The notes: generated by a model from the letters alone, not told the origin. Numbered from the stretch's first letter, positions 1 to 12,166 are shown. The stretch is 64,000 nucleotides of DNA from Haematobia irritans (GCF_050003625.1 NC_134397.1:263742070-263806069), one strand, 5' to 3'. Translations and numbers: made by a program.

Positions 1-971
1 CAGCCCGCAAAAGAGAGGAGCTGCTATGTCAACAATATTTTGGACATTTATTGATCGTTATTTATGCACAAGAAAAATACCAATCGTAAAATTAAGTTGA
101 GCGATCATAAAATATTGAGGCTAATTGTGAATGCGTTGTTATATCGTCTAACATGCAAAACCGACAAATACAAAATAATAATAACGCATCGAAAATATTC
201 GAGATTTATAAATATTGGGATATTTTTTGGGATAATGTTATATATAGAAAATGTATATATTTTGTAAATAATGACTTATATTTAAATTAAAAAAATAGGA
301 GGTTAAGGATTCTAAAAAAATTTAGAGGGATTTTGTATTAAAAAAAAACATTTCCCAGACAATTTTATTTATAAAATATTAAAATAATTTGCATGCAGTA
401 AAGAAAAAAGTAATAACGAAACCAACGTTTCCTTTAATATATATATTAAAAAAATATGAGGTTTAGGATTCTAAAAAAATTTAGAGGGATTTTGTATTTA
501 AAAAAAATATTTCCCAGAAAATTTTATTTCTAAAATATTAAAATAATTTGCATGCAGAAATGAAAAAGTAATAACGAAACCAACGTTTTCCTTTAATATA
601 AATATTATATAAATACGTTTCCTTTAATTTAAATTTAGATCATAGAAAACAACGATCTAAATTTGATTTTAGGGATTTTTGGTTGGAGTTTAGAAGAACT
701 CTAATTTATAAATTGTTAACAAAAAAATACAAGGTATTAACAACAAAAAGGATTGTTCCAAATATTAATAATAAATGCAAAGTGGTAACTATTTAATTAA
801 AAAATGGTAATATTTTCCAAATTAAAATTTAATTTTTTAAAATAAACTGTATTCTTATTTTTACCATATGAATTTCATAGAGAATTAATTTTGAAGGTTT
901 TAGTTTTTTTAATCTATATTATTATTTTTTTTTTGTACTACAAATCAAAAATCGTCAAAAAAAAACATTAC
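1..971. other. AT-rich non-coding stretch
   Basis: No gene is visible. Apart from the tandem duplication at 298-600, the sequence is low-complexity AT-rich DNA with homopolymer runs. It would be intron of the minus-strand filamin gene if the next filamin exon lies beyond the left edge. Confidence 0.5.
298..600. repeat. Tandem duplication, unit about 158 bp
   Basis: Two adjacent copies (about 298-442 and 457-600) share the blocks GATTCTAAAAAAATTTAGAG, ATTTCCCAGA, AATTTGCATGCAG and ACGAAACCAACGTTT in the same order with few differences. A partial third unit (ACGTTTCCTTTAAT) follows near 614. It looks like a local duplication; no ends of a known mobile element are visible. Confidence 0.75.
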
Positions 972-1203
972 CTTGATGTGTTATAATATAAAATGATGAC
1001 AAAAAATTCAATGGCAAAAAATCGTTTTTATGCAATTCCTCATTCTCTGGTATTAAAGTTTCGTTATAATAAACTTGTGGTTTTTCGACGTGATCACGTT
1101 CCGATACGGTAACTTTATAGTATTTCGGATGATAGTAATAGGTGAAATCTTCCCAAGTAGCTTCTGGAGCTTCGGGTTTTTCACTTAACCAACTGAAATT
1201 CAT
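972..1203 (-). CDS. Candidate alternative first coding exon, possibly of short filamin
   Basis: On the minus strand an ATG at 1203 in good insect context (AAAACATG) opens 77 codons beginning MNFSWLSEKPEAPEATWEDF. The frame reaches a donor, CAAG|GTAATG, with the last exon base at 972. Base composition is clearly less AT-rich than the surroundings. The peptide is acidic and aromatic (TYYYHPKYYK, VEKPQVYYNE) with no signal peptide, membrane segment or recognised domain. The donor leaves one base (G), exactly the phase left by filamin hinge exon 27509-27617, so both could splice to the same downstream filamin exon outside the window. An internal acceptor (TTTCAG|TTGG, first base 1192) would put it in a different phase from the hinge exon, so the first-exon reading is preferred. 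It could instead be the first exon of an unrelated gene nested in the intron. Confidence 0.5.
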
Positions 1204-2112
1204 GTTTTATGATTTTGGTTTGGAATTTATAAAAAAAAAATTGTTTGTTTTTTTTTGTGTTTATATATATATGTATTTGGTAGTTTGTATTTTATTTGCA
1301 AGTTTTGTTGGTTATTTTATTTTATGTAAATTACAACACATACACAGTAGTAGCACAAACACGCACACGAAGTGAAATTTAAAATAAAGACACTTAAAAT
1401 TTAGATTAACATTATTTTTTGTAATCAAAATTCAAAAAAATTGTAAATAAAAAACAAGAATATAGTAAAAGAAAAATCTAATGGAAAAGGAGAAGAAAAA
1501 TGCAAACAATAGTGTATTGGAAAATTGACACCATTTTTATTTTTTTTTTAATAAAAAAAAATCAAATTGCATAAACTTTTTTTAAAAAAGGTGTATATTC
1601 TAAGGGGATATAATAGAGGTTTTGTAGAAAGTTTTGTCGCGTTTATATTTTTGCATTTCAATTCTTTTCTATTTTATGGAATTTGTTCAACTTTCTATAA
1701 AACTCATTTTAAAGTATACATTTTTCCTAAGTTGCTATCTCGAATGTTTATAAGTAGATTTTTGTAAACAAATAAAACGTCTTTGACAAAGTTTCTATTC
1801 AACGATATCATATAAGTGCATATGGCCGCCAAAAAGTATGCAATTATTTAAATGAAAAATTTTAAAAGTAAACAAGTGTACAGCTCTGATTTTATTACGC
1901 ACTGAAATTTTCGAATAAATGAAATGCAATTTATATAGGTATATTTTCCCATTCATTAGAAGGTTTATTATTATTGCTTTATTTATATTCATATTTAAAA
2001 TTATGAGGAATCCTATAAATACCAATTACAAAAATTAAAAAAAAAATCGATCGAAAAATGTATGAGAAAGTAAAGAATTTGTAAATGATTTATCAAAGCT
2101 TTAAATATAGAA
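1204..2112. other. Non-coding; possible 5' leader next to 1204-1400
   Basis: No gene is recognised. Bases 1204-1400 lie directly upstream (minus strand) of the candidate first exon and would hold its leader and promoter. I see A-rich sequence there and a weak initiator-like TTCACTTC near 1370, but no convincing TATA or downstream element. The remainder is AT-rich without repeats I could match elsewhere in the window. Confidence 0.4.
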
Positions 2113-3677
2113 CAAGTATATACGGCCGTAAGTTCGGCCAGGCCGAAGCTTATGTACCCTCCACAATGGATTGCGTAGAAACTTCTTCTAAACACTGCCA
2201 TCCGCAATCGAATTAATTAAGTTGCGGTAACGCTTGCCGATGGCAAGGTATCTTATAACCTCCTAACACCGTTTTCTAAATTGTATGTAAGTCCATACGT
2301 GGTATATATTACATCAAAAAATATCGATTAAATACGTATATAATTCAGTTTGACAAATTTTTCTACAGAAATAAAATTTTAACAAAATTTTCTATAGAAA
2401 TAAAATGTTTAAAAAAATTTCCTATAGAAATAAAAATGTTGACAAAATTTTCTATAGAAAGAAAATTTTGACAAAAATTTCTACAGAAATAAAATTTTGA
2501 CAACATTTTCTATAGAAGTAAAATTTTGACAAAATTTTCTATAGAAATAAAATCTTGGTAGATTTTTTTTGGCTCGAGTGGCAACCATGCTTATGAACCG
2601 AATGAAATTTGAACAAAATTTTCACAAAATTTTCTATGGAAATAAAATTTTGACAAAATTTTCTATAGAAATAAAATTTTGACAAAATTTTCTATAGAAA
2701 TAAAATTTTGACAAAATTTTCTATAGAAATAATATTTTGGCAAAATTTTCTATAGAAATAAAATTTTGACAAAATTTTCTATAGAAATAAAATTTTGACA
2801 AAATTTTCTATAGAAAGAAAATTTTGACAAAATTTTCTATAGAAATAAAATTTTGACAAAATTTTCTATAGAAATAAAATTTTGGTAGATTATTTTTGGC
2901 TCGAGTGGCAACCATGATTATGAACAGATATGGACCAATTTTTTTGTGATTGGAGATCGGCTATATATAACTATAGACCGATATGGACCAATTTTGGTAC
3001 GGTTGTTAGCGGCCATATACTAACACCACGTTCCAAATTTTAAACGGATCGGACGAATTTTGCTCCTCCAAGAGGCTCCGGAGGTCAAATCTGGAGAACG
3101 GTTTATATGGGGGCTTTATATAATTATGGACCAATTCTTGCACGGTTGTTAGAGACTATATACTAACACCATGTTCCAAATTTCAACCAGATCGGATGAA
3201 ATATTCTTCTCTTAGAGGCTCCGCAAGCCATATTTGGGGATCGGTTTATATGGGGGCTATATATAATTATGGACCGATGTGGACCCATTTTTGCATGGTT
3301 GTTAGAGACCATATACCAACACCATGTACCAAATTTCAGCCGGATCGGATGAAATTTGCTTCTGTTAGAGGCTCCGCAAGCCAAATCTGAGGGTCCGTTT
3401 ATATGGGGGCTATACGTAAAAGTGGACCGATATGGCCCATTTGCAATACCATCCGACCTACATCAATAACAACTACTTGTCCCAAGTTTCAAGTCTATGG
3501 CTTGTTTCGTTCGGAAGTTAGTGTGATTTCAACAGACGGACGGACATGCTTAGATCGACTAAGAATTTCACCACGACCCAGAATATATATACTTTATGGG
3601 GTTTTAGAGCAATATTTCGATGTGTTACAAACGGAATGACAAAGTTAATATATCCCCCATCCTATGGTGGAGGGTAT
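2113..3677 (-). mobile_element. Helentron/DINE-like non-autonomous element, copy 1
   Basis: Read on the minus strand, the element begins near 3677 with TACCCTCCACCATAGGATG. It contains blocks of about 160 bp (GGACCGATATGGACC-type units, 2930-3420) and a 29-bp repeat array (2346-2890). Near 2150 comes an inverted partner of the start (TACCCTCCACAATGGATTG on the plus strand), then a GC-rich hairpin (TTCGGCC...GGCCGAA, 2130-2148). It ends GTATATACTTG at 2113. Sub-terminal inverted repeats, a central minisatellite and a hairpin about a dozen bases from a fixed end are the layout known for Helentron-derived non-autonomous elements such as DINE-1. The four copies here share these ends. It has no coding capacity. 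Class assignment is by structure only. Confidence 0.65.
2346..2890 (+). repeat. 29-bp minisatellite inside Helentron-like copy 1
   Basis: About 16 tandem units of the form TTCTATAGAAATAAAATTTT followed by GACAAAATT. They are interrupted at 2551-2625 by a GGTAGATT...GGCTCGAGTGGCAACCATG spacer that recurs at 2882-2915. The core TTTCTATAGAAA is a perfect palindrome. This is the same unit that forms the long free-standing arrays elsewhere in the window. Confidence 0.9.
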
Positions 3678-4765
3678 CAAAATTTCAAACTTGAAAGTTG
3701 TTGGTTCTGATATCAAGAGGATAGAATTGACAGAAGATTTTCATTGTTTTTTTTTTTTTAATACATAAAAGAATTTATATTCTGGTGACTTTACAATCGG
3801 GCAATACTCATGTATAAGACGAATGTTTACCACCGGCGATATTCGAACATCCAAGTCAAAAATTATTTTCTGCTCTGGAAACTTCCTTGTTAAAGTGCCC
3901 CAAACGCATATGCTAGTTTTTTGAAACATTTAGAAAATCCAAAAATTATCTTTGGCGTTAAAAATATCTTTCCACACTGAAAAAAATATTGTCGTGAAGT
4001 CAAAGATTTCAAGTCTTTAAAATACGAATGCAAATTTTTCTTAAAAATCGTTCAAATATAGGACATGTTTTACATCACTTTATTTTAAAGACGTTTTTTA
4101 CTTGAAATGTAGCATCATTTCTACTGGAAGTCGAGTCTGAATTTGGAAAATAAAGTCGTCTTTAACTCGTTTTTAAAGGACTTTGATAGCATATGAAGAA
4201 AAAAAGTTGAACAAGCGAAATATTAAAATTTGCTTCTTAGAAGCAAGTTCACAAAACCCAAATTTAAAAGAGAATTATGTCTTAAAAGTATCCTCACTTG
4301 TATTCTCCGCGCCTTTGGCTTGGAATCAATACCAAAATTTTTAAAGTAAAGACAAAATCTTTGGAACCGGGCATGCTATTTTTTCAGTGCAGAGTGGAAA
4401 ATATTTTTGTAAATTCTTTGTAGGGCAAAAAACGAAATCTAACGAATTAATGAATAGAAGACAAAATAACGGTGCATACTTTAAGGCATAAAAAATCTTT
4501 AGTTTTCAATTATTTTTGAATTATTGGCAAAAAAATGTGATTTTTCCTACATTGAATTTTAAATCTTCAACTCTGAGTTCTTTAGAAAGATAATAATAAA
4601 ATAGATAGTTGATAACAAAATTTTAAATTAGACATTTAAATAAATTGTCTACTTTTTAAGAAGAATACAAATATGTTAACTTCAATAAACTTTAAAATAA
4701 AATTAATTTAAAGAAAACTTAAATAAAAAACAATTCTATATATATTTTCAATTGATTGCCTTATG
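3678..4765. other. Intronic, no gene seen
   Basis: AT-rich unique sequence. A GCATACTTTAAGGCATAAA motif near 4471 recurs at 5301 and resembles the GCATACTTTTAGGCGG ends of another repeat family in this window. No splice-bounded open frame or RNA gene is visible. Confidence 0.4.
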
Positions 4766-5112
4766 TTAGGTTAGGTTAAGTGGCAGCCCGATGTATCAGG
4801 CTCACTTAGACTATTCAGTCCATTGTGATACCACATTGGTGGACTTCTCTCTTATCACTGATTGCTGCCCGATTCCATGTTAAGCTCAATAACAAGGGAC
4901 CTCCTTTTTATAGCCGAGTCCGAATGGCGTTCCACATTGCAGTGAAATCACTTAGAGAAGCTTAGAAACCCTCAGAAATGTCACCAGCATTTCTGAGGTG
5001 GGATAATCCACGGTTGAAAAACTTTTTGGTGTTCGGTCGAAGCAGGAATCGAACCCACGAACTTGTGTATGCAAAGCGGGCATGCTAACCATTGCACCAC
5101 GGTGGCTCCCTT
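4766..5112 (-). mobile_element. tRNA-derived SINE, copy a
   Basis: Reverse-oriented copy of the window's SINE. On the minus strand it begins GGGAGCCACCGTGGTGCAAT and carries an RNA polymerase III A box (TGGTGCAATGG) and B box (GGTTCGATTCC). It ends in short CCTAA repeats. Imperfect target duplications flank it: ATTGCCTTATG at 4755-4765 and ATTGTCTTATG at 5113-5123. The mismatch and several internal changes suggest it is older than copies c and d. Confidence 0.88.
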
Positions 5113-5333
5113 ATTGTCTTATGTTGGCCCATTAATCTAAATTTACATTATAATTCCAAATATCACTATAGAGCATAAATTAAAATTTGGAGCGGGATAT
5201 AAAAGGGTACAAGTAAATGTCCGAAATTCAAAATTATTTTCGGTGATAAAAATTCCAAAAAAAATCTAAAGAAACGAAAAATAAAAGAAAAAATAACATT
5301 GCATACTTTAAGGCATAAACAAGACACTAATTG

Positions 5334-5790
5334 TTAACCCTCTAATGCCCCACTTTTTTGCCAGCTAATTAAATATTCAATTTTAATTTCACGAAAATTT
5401 TTCCAATTAAAATTTTAATTGAGTTCTAAAAAATATTCAATTAAAAATTTAATTGATTCAACAAATTTTTTAATTGAAACAAAAATCAATCACAAAAATT
5501 AATAGTATCGATTAATTTTTTAATTGAATCAATGAATTTTTTAATTGATGTTCAATTAATTTTTTAATTGATACTATAATTTCTGTGATTGAAGACATTT
5601 CAATTAAAAAATTAATTGGATCAATTAATTTCGTGATTGAACCAGAAAAAATTTTTTTGTGTGTACGGTAAAATTCTGTAGATGCTGCAAAGCCTCTTGA
5701 ACTTTTTTTTTGGCTTAAGGTGTTTTTTACTAAAAACTTTCTGATTTAACGAAGACCGCCTAAAGGCTGGATTGGGCATTAGAGGGTTAA
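5334..5790. mobile_element. piggyBac-like MITE flanked by TTAA, copy 1
   Basis: Terminal inverted repeats CCCTCTAATGCCC (left) and GGGCATTAGAGGG (right) are bounded on both sides by TTAA. TTAA target duplication and CCCT-type ends are hallmarks of piggyBac-family elements. There is no transposase. The interior carries GCCTTTAGGCGGTCTTC near the right end and is interrupted by an AT-rich MITE at about 5385-5666. A shorter relative lies at 19782-20031 in inverted orientation. Confidence 0.85.
5385..5666 (+). repeat. CAATTAAT-type AT-rich MITE nested in the TTAA element
   Basis: The element runs from TTTCACGAAAATTTTTCC to AATTTTTTTGTGTGTAC. In between are palindromic blocks (CAATTAATTTTTTAATTG) and the diagnostic stretch TTTCTGTGATTGAAGACATT. 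The family recurs at least ten times in this window. Insertion into the older TTAA element fixes the relative age of the two. Confidence 0.8.
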
Positions 5791-5999
5791 TAAAACTTCT
5801 TTGGTTATTTATTTATTTTTTTTTTTAACTCTTGGCAATATAAAACATATTTGTCCAATTTCTGACTTTATCTGCATAGAATTTTGAATCACCAAATCTG
5901 AGTTCTGAGTTATGCCTCATACACATTACATTTTCAAAATTCACTGATTTCAACTGTCATTTGCCTTATAAAAAAAGGGATTTCAAATCCACGTTTAGT

Positions 6000-6556
6000 A
6001 CACAGAAAAAAAAAATCACCAAAATATTTCCAATTAAAAAGTTGAAATTTTTTTTCAATTAATAAATAAATTGATACAATTAACTTTTTAATCAAGATAG
6101 AAACATTAAGCTAATTTGTCAATGATTAAACATTTCAAAAATTTTAATTAAAAAATTAATTGATACAATTAACTTTTTAATCAAACTCGGAAGACTTAAA
6201 AAAAGTGATCGACATTTTTTAATTTTTAAATAAAAAATTATATCAAACTATCCATTTTTAATCCAACTAAAAACACAAAGTCAGTTAAGAAAGTAATTGA
6301 AAATAATTACGTTTTTAATGGAAAAAATTAATTGAGTTTTGCATTCAACATCAATTAAATTTTTAATTGAATCAATTAAAAAATTAATTGAAAATTTCTA
6401 ATAAAATCAATTAATTTTTAAATCAAGTATTTTTTTAATTTCCAATTAAAACTGTGATTGATACTATCATTTTCGTGATTGAAGACATTTAAATTAAAAA
6501 ATTAATTGGATCAATTAATTTCGTGATTGAATCAGAACAAAATTATTTTTGTGTAC
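6000..6556 (+). repeat. CAATTAAT-type AT-rich MITE, long variant
   Basis: It starts ACACAGAAAAAAAAAATCACC and ends TTATTTTTGTGTACG, giving imperfect ACACA...TGTGT termini. The right half matches the short form (GATTGAAGACATTTAAATTA, TTTCGTGATTGAATCAGA). The left half contains a different block with AAAAACACAAAGTCAGTTAA, shared with the copies at 29205 and 42074. About 557 bp; no coding capacity. Confidence 0.75.
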
Positions 6557-6940
6557 GTTTTAAATGAAACATTTTTGTTTTTAAAAATTTTTCTACTTTT
6601 TAAGAGCAATAATATAATATAAATAAATTTAATAAAATTTAAAATAAAATGTATTTAAAAAAACTTAATTGAAAAAACAATTTTATGTATTGGGTTATAT
6701 TGGACCAATCAACTATAGATCACAATTTAAAATTTGGAATTTGGGATATCAAAGGATATGGTTAAATTTCCGAAATAAAAAAGATTTATTTGATTTGAAT
6801 TTTATTTTCGGTGGCACACTTAATTTCAACTCATTAACAGAAATTTCTTTTCTATTGACGTATTTTCTTATGAAAATTTTATATTTTTTAAAACTTTTAT
6901 TAAATTTCAATCACATTGTTCAAAGTTAAATTATTTTATT

Positions 6941-7031
6941 TGTTGTTTTGATCTCAGCTTCAAAATCATTTCGATGACTAAACTACAAGAGTAGTTTAAC
7001 CCAACAGAGAAAAAGAATGTTTGTCAAATTA
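6941..7031 (+). repeat. Diverged fragment of the tandem retroposon-like repeat
   Basis: GACTAAACTACAAGAGTAGT followed by CCAACAGAGAAAAAGAATGT matches the terminal repeat of the unit at 26100-26649 with several substitutions. Only this end is preserved. Confidence 0.7.
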
Positions 7032-8919
7032 AATTATTTTCTTATTATTTGTTCAATTGCCTATTAATTTTTCTCCAAATATACTTTCGTATACAAATTT
7101 ATTTACTTTTCCAATTTTTTATGACTTTTTTGTTTGCATTTTTCTAAGAATTAAAAAAAAAATAATAAACGTGTCTCAGCCAAATAACTCACACTTTTTT
7201 GTATATTAGTTTACTATTAAAATATATATAAAAATATATTTTTTTAATAAAAAACACTTTCTGTTTTCTATTTATGTTATAAAAACTTTTTTTTAAAATT
7301 ATTTACACAAAGGCTTAATAAGGCCCTTTTAGATTTAGATTAGTACTCTCTAAGTACTATTCACTAAATGTCCTTTTTAAATAATCCTTGAATTTTATAT
7401 CTTAGGGTGGTGTTTGTTGTTTTTTTTTTTTTAATTTGTCTTTTAGGTTGAACTACGTGTTTTGCGGTTCCGTAAATGTGTCTATGCGTTTTCACGTCCC
7501 GTTTTCAATTGAGTTTTCGTAATTCCAAATTGAATTAAAGGTCTGCCTATCCGTATCGATTTGATCGATGCCAATGAAGAGTTTTTGATGTTTGTTTTTT
7601 TGTTTTTTTTTGTGTTAATTTTCTGGTGAAAATTGTGGCCGCAGCGACGCAACAGCCAAGGAGCAAAATTATCATGAATGTTTGAAAGGCAATGCTGCTG
7701 CAGGAATTGCTAACGTAGCAGAAGTTTATTGCCCAATTTGCTGTTGAGGGTGATGCTGCTGCTGTTGCTGCCTCCCACAAATACCATTAAAACATATTCA
7801 TTAACATACATACAAACACATACATATTATGGTATTGGTTTCCCCTTCTTTACCTATACATAGAAATATGAATGACTTTATAGGTATGTTGTTTTTTTTT
7901 TATTTGTTTCCCCAATAATTTTGCAAAATAAAAATTATCTTTCTGTTGCTGATATTTTTTTTCCTCTGCTAACGCAACCTACAATTTCGGAAAGCTTTCA
8001 ATTGGAAACATCTTTTCTTTCGATCTTCTAAATATTTTTAATTTTTCCTCCATATAATTTTTTGAGCATAAGATATAGAAATGAATCGATATTTTTTTGT
8101 CATCCCATTAAATATGAATATTTATTGATTTGTCTTAGAAGTCAATACAAATCGCAAGTGATTTGTCTTCTATAGGTCTAAGTTCGCATATTTTCTTTAT
8201 TTTTAGATGAATATAAAATTTGGCATTTCCATCTTCCATGTTTTTTTTTCACCTCCATATTTCCTATTGAAGGTGGCTATGGTAATTTTTATATATAATA
8301 AATTAAAAAATAATATTGAGATTTACTTATTTACTCGAAATCCATTAAAAGTGGATTTGAAAACCCTTTTTTATAAGACAAATGACATTTGAAATCGACT
8401 TAAATCGGATTTTGGAAGTGTAATGTGAATGTGGTATTATAATGTTTTATGTTTATTTTCAATTTGTCTCCAATTGAATCAAAAAGACAGCAATTCGTGC
8501 TATAAATAATAATATCTAATTTAACTGATATTTTTGTAACAATATTCATTATAATTTACTGACAGTTTATCAAATTAATTTGTATGGTAATAGTAGGTTT
8601 AAAGTTTTCGTTAAGTTTTAGATAGAGATAAAAATACTTCGAAAATAAAATAAGATTCGGAATAAAATGAAATTTTCGATAAATGAAATATCAAAAACAT
8701 TATAGGTAACATTTTTGAAAAGCTATGATTTGAATCTAGAATATGTGTTTAATTCAAACAGTTTTCACACGAATGCGAAGTGGTCGATGCTGTTTGGAGT
8801 TAGCCGTCAAAAATACTTCTAGTATAGGTATCATTGTGAAAATTCGACCACAGCTTTATAATTATGTCAAAACTATTTAATGATCAAATGGAATTGATTG
8901 ATGACGTTTTGGTGTAGTC
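7032..8919. other. Intronic, no gene seen
   Basis: AT-rich sequence. The stretch 7620-7790 is distinctly less AT-rich, contains CAG/CTG-type triplets (GCTGCTGCTGTTGCTGCC), and is open on the minus strand for 77 codons with one hydrophobic stretch. The frame has no ATG start in context, so I do not call it a gene. It may be a conserved regulatory or unannotated UTR segment. Confidence 0.35.
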
Positions 8920-10200
8920 CCCCCTACGAGTATATAGACCGATTTCCCAATTTTACTTCTTGGGCTTCTAGAAACCATAGTTTCTATCCGATTTCTTTGA
9001 AATTGGAAATCTAGAGGTATTTTAGGACCACAAATAGCAATGCCAAAAATGGTGCCTATCGGTCTATGTATTTATATAGCCCCCATACACAGAAAAAAAT
9101 TTCACGAAAATCTTTCCAATTAAAATCTTTATTGAGTCTTAAAAAATATTCAATTAAAAATTTAATTGAATCAACAAATTTTTTAATTGAAATAAAAATC
9201 AATCACACAAATTAATATTATCAATTAATTTTTTAATTGTATCAATTAATTTTTTAATTGACTGTCAATTAATTTTTTAATTGATACTATCATTTCTGTG
9301 ATTGAAGACATTTCAATTAAAAAATTAATTGGATCAATCAAATACAGAGGTATTTTAGGACCACAAATAGGTGTGAAGAAAATGATGGTTATCGGTTCAT
9401 GTGTTGCTATAGCCCCCATATAGACCGATCTTCTGATTTTTTTTTTTGGTTTCAAGAAAACGTGCGTAAATTTTAGGCAAATCGTATAGAAAGATTTGCC
9501 TAAAATTTAAAATCCAGAAGTATCCCTACGGGAAATGAATCAACCACAGAACCGGTACAGGACTAGTCCCTGGTGTGTATGGACCAGTTCCAGTTCTGGT
9601 CAAAACGTATGGAAGGACCGGTCACTTTAACATGGGTTTGTCATTGACGGGGTAAATTGACATTTTAGGACGCATCTTGGACTCATCCCAAAGGACACGT
9701 CCTGGGACAATTTAGCCGGAGCACCCCATAGACAGGTCCTCAGGAACAAGTTTCGGACAAACTCTTAGAAATCTGTTTCAATTTGGGCGTCCCAATCGAA
9801 CCCGAAATGAAAAAAAAATTTTTTTTTGAAACATGTCGAACAATTGGTTATTCTTATAATTTTATTTCACTAAATGTGAAAATGCTTGATATTAAAATCC
9901 TAATGGATCTAAGATTTTAATATCAAGCGAGTACGGGAAACTATAAATTACGACTATTTAAAAATTGCAACTAACTGGAGCACAGGTACCAGTTCTATGA
10001 TAGGTCCGTCAGTGGCAATTTGCATCAATTTCCCATAGGGATTTTAAGATCACAAATAGGTGTAACAGTAATGAGCTGAATCGGCCCATGTGTTGGTATA
10101 GCCCACATATAGACCCGATTTTACTCCAAGGGCAGTAGTTTTTATTCGATTTTCATGAAATTGCAAATCTTGTGGTATTTAAGTCGATTCGCCCTATTTT
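8920..10200 (-). repeat. Fragments of the 160-bp tandem-repeat element family
   Basis: Blocks at about 8920-9085, 9345-9470 and 10080-10200 carry the phrase set seen in 15345-16328: ATAGACCGATTTCCC, TTGGGCTTCTAGAAACC, GGACCACAAATAG and GTATAGCCCCCATATAGACC. They are separated by an AT-rich MITE (9086-9341) and unrelated sequence. A 16-bp perfect inverted repeat (GCTTGATATTAAAATC and its complement) sits at about 9884-9927. These are decayed remnants with no recognisable ends. Confidence 0.65.
9086..9341 (+). repeat. CAATTAAT-type AT-rich MITE, right-truncated
   Basis: It begins TACACAGAAAAAAATTTCAC, follows the family through TTTCTGTGATTGAAGACATT, and stops after AATTGGATCAAT without the usual TTGTGTGT end. 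It is inserted within a fragment of the 160-bp repeat family, since flanking sequence on both sides belongs to that family. Confidence 0.75.
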
Positions 10201-10460
10201 CATCGATATATTTTTAACCACTTAACTTATCACAGATACACGTTTGGTCGTCATCCCAATACCTTGCATTCAAACCACGATATAATCGGACATTCCTAGC
10301 TCGAATTATAATTTGTTTAGTGAAAAAAAGTCAGATAAACTAAAAAAAACGGGATATCTCAAAAACGGTTAAATAAAAAAAATTAACCTTCGTTTTCGAA
10401 TTCAGCAGATCAAAATAATAAGAAAAGTACATTTTTAATGCAAACTAGTGTTAACAAACA
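10200..10460. repeat. Diverged dispersed repeat shared with 45655-45850
   Basis: Both places carry, in order, CACTTAA.TTATCACAGA, ATTTAGTGAAAAA, GG.ATATCTCAAAAAC, ATTCAGCAGATCAAAATA and AAACTAGTGTTA. Ends and class are not determined. Confidence 0.65.
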
Positions 10461-11381
10461 CCGGATTCATAAAAATTCATATTTGGATATAAAAAAACAA
10501 GACCACTTCGGTATTAGGGAGATAACACAAAGAGGGACAAAAGAAAGCAGCTGATTTTATCAATTTAGAATCTTGAAATATTAACTAATAAACCACAAAA
10601 ACTCCTATTGGAGACTTCAGGGGGGAACACAACTAAAACTCTAGTTAAAATTTACATATATGGACGAACGAACACGTAACAATGAGACTGAAAAATATTA
10701 ATTTTATAACAAATTTAAAACAAGTTTTACACATTGTTATTATCTTAAAATATAGTTAACACCATTTAATTTAATATTCACTTCGATTTATTTCAATAGA
10801 AGCTTTTCTTATTTTGTTTTATTTATTTTAATTTGCACTTAATTTTATACTTTTTAATACTGCAAAATTCAAATGCTTACGTGCTCTCTATTTTGAAACC
10901 GTTCTTTAAGATTACAGAAGGAATAAAACAAAAACAAATTTAAACTTTAAAACCTTGCTTGCATAAGAAACAGTGTTGCCACACTCTTTGACAAACTTCT
11001 AACTTTGATTTTTTTTTTGGCCAATGGGATCGACCGCTGTGGAATGGTCTTACTGGTTATGGATTTACGAAAATGTAGAGCAGTGATAACAGTTGTAGCT
11101 AGTACAAAGTAAAATAAAAATCACTGCATTTACATTTGAAGGTTAATTTGGTGTAGTTGACAAGCATTTTAAATTTCTGTAGCCAGATCAAGTTTCATAA
11201 ATTAAAGATTTAATTAAAATGTTTTTGTTATAAATAATAAAATAATTTATTCAATAATACCAACTTCAATTTTTTAATACAGAAAATTACTGTTACAAAT
11301 CTTGCGATTTGTGACGTATTATTAATTTTTGCAATATATAACGTATACTCAGATGTACGATGTAGTGTGTAGCATACACAT
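10461..11381. other. Intronic, no gene seen
   Basis: AT-rich unique sequence. I found no splice-bounded coding frame, RNA gene or matched repeat. Confidence 0.4.
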
Positions 11382-11849
11382 CCCAGCAAAAAAAAAAGTT
11401 TGGAAGTACTTCTAGAGGCACAACTTTAAAAGCACTTCCAAAAATGTCCATCCAGAGATGTTCTTTATTTTAACTACTCAGGAAGTTCTTTTAATTCAAT
11501 TTTTTATAACTAGCTTTTTTTATACTTGTAAAGGGCAATTTTAACATTTTTTGTTTTAAATATGTTAAAAACAGGGTAAGGATTAATTAAATGGTATAAA
11601 TTATTTAAATTTTGTCGAAAAAATTTCTAAATTCATTCTAGAAAAATTGCGAAATTTTGAAAATATTTGAGGTCAAGGGTTTCAGGCAACTGTTAGATTG
11701 CATTAAAAATCATAAAAAATTATAAAAATTAATTATTTGTCAAAATACCACACAATTTTTTTAATTCACATCCAAAACAATGAATTCGGATCACATTTAA
11801 AGAAGAAGAACATTTTCACTACTTTTTTGGCAACGCCTTTTTTGCTGGG
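11382..11849. mobile_element. DNA element with CCCAGCAAAAA termini, copy 1
   Basis: It starts CCCAGCAAAAAAAAAAG and ends CTTTTTTGCTGGG, so the termini are inverted repeats of about 12 bp. The interior matches 17913-18476 over most of its length (AAAGCACTTCCA, TCAGGAAGTTCTTTTAATTC, ATATTTGAGGTC, CATCCAAAACA). It is flanked by AT on both sides; copy 2 is flanked by TA on both sides, which suggests a 2-bp target duplication. There is no transposase; superfamily unknown. Confidence 0.8.
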
Positions 11850-12166
11850 ATTTCATAGCATAGTTTTAGGCGGCCATATTAAAGGATAATTAGAAATGTG
11901 GGTTTAGAAAAAAAGTGCACAAAATTATATTATTAGATGCATTACTTCGATTTTAAGTTAAGGTACCGGATTCAAGTCCGAAGTTTTAAAGGATCTTGGA
12001 TCAAAATTAAAGAAAAAATTTTGATCCAAGGATCTTGGATCAAAATTAAAAAAAAAATTAAAAAATTGCACAAAAAGGAATTAATTAAAAAATGTCACAG
12101 AAATGTTAAAAAAAAATACAAAAATTAGGGTAAATGTGCCACTAAAACGGCACAAAGTTAACACTG

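Noticed and set aside
972..1192. Ordinary internal filamin exon using acceptor TTTCAG|TTGG
   Set aside because: That acceptor needs two bases from the previous exon, but the hinge exon at 27509 leaves one; no intermediate exon was found. The first-exon reading fits better.
7547..7780. Small membrane protein with a hydrophobic stretch on the minus strand
   Set aside because: No ATG start in context, no splice support and a triplet-repeat-driven N-terminus; kept only as a note on composition.
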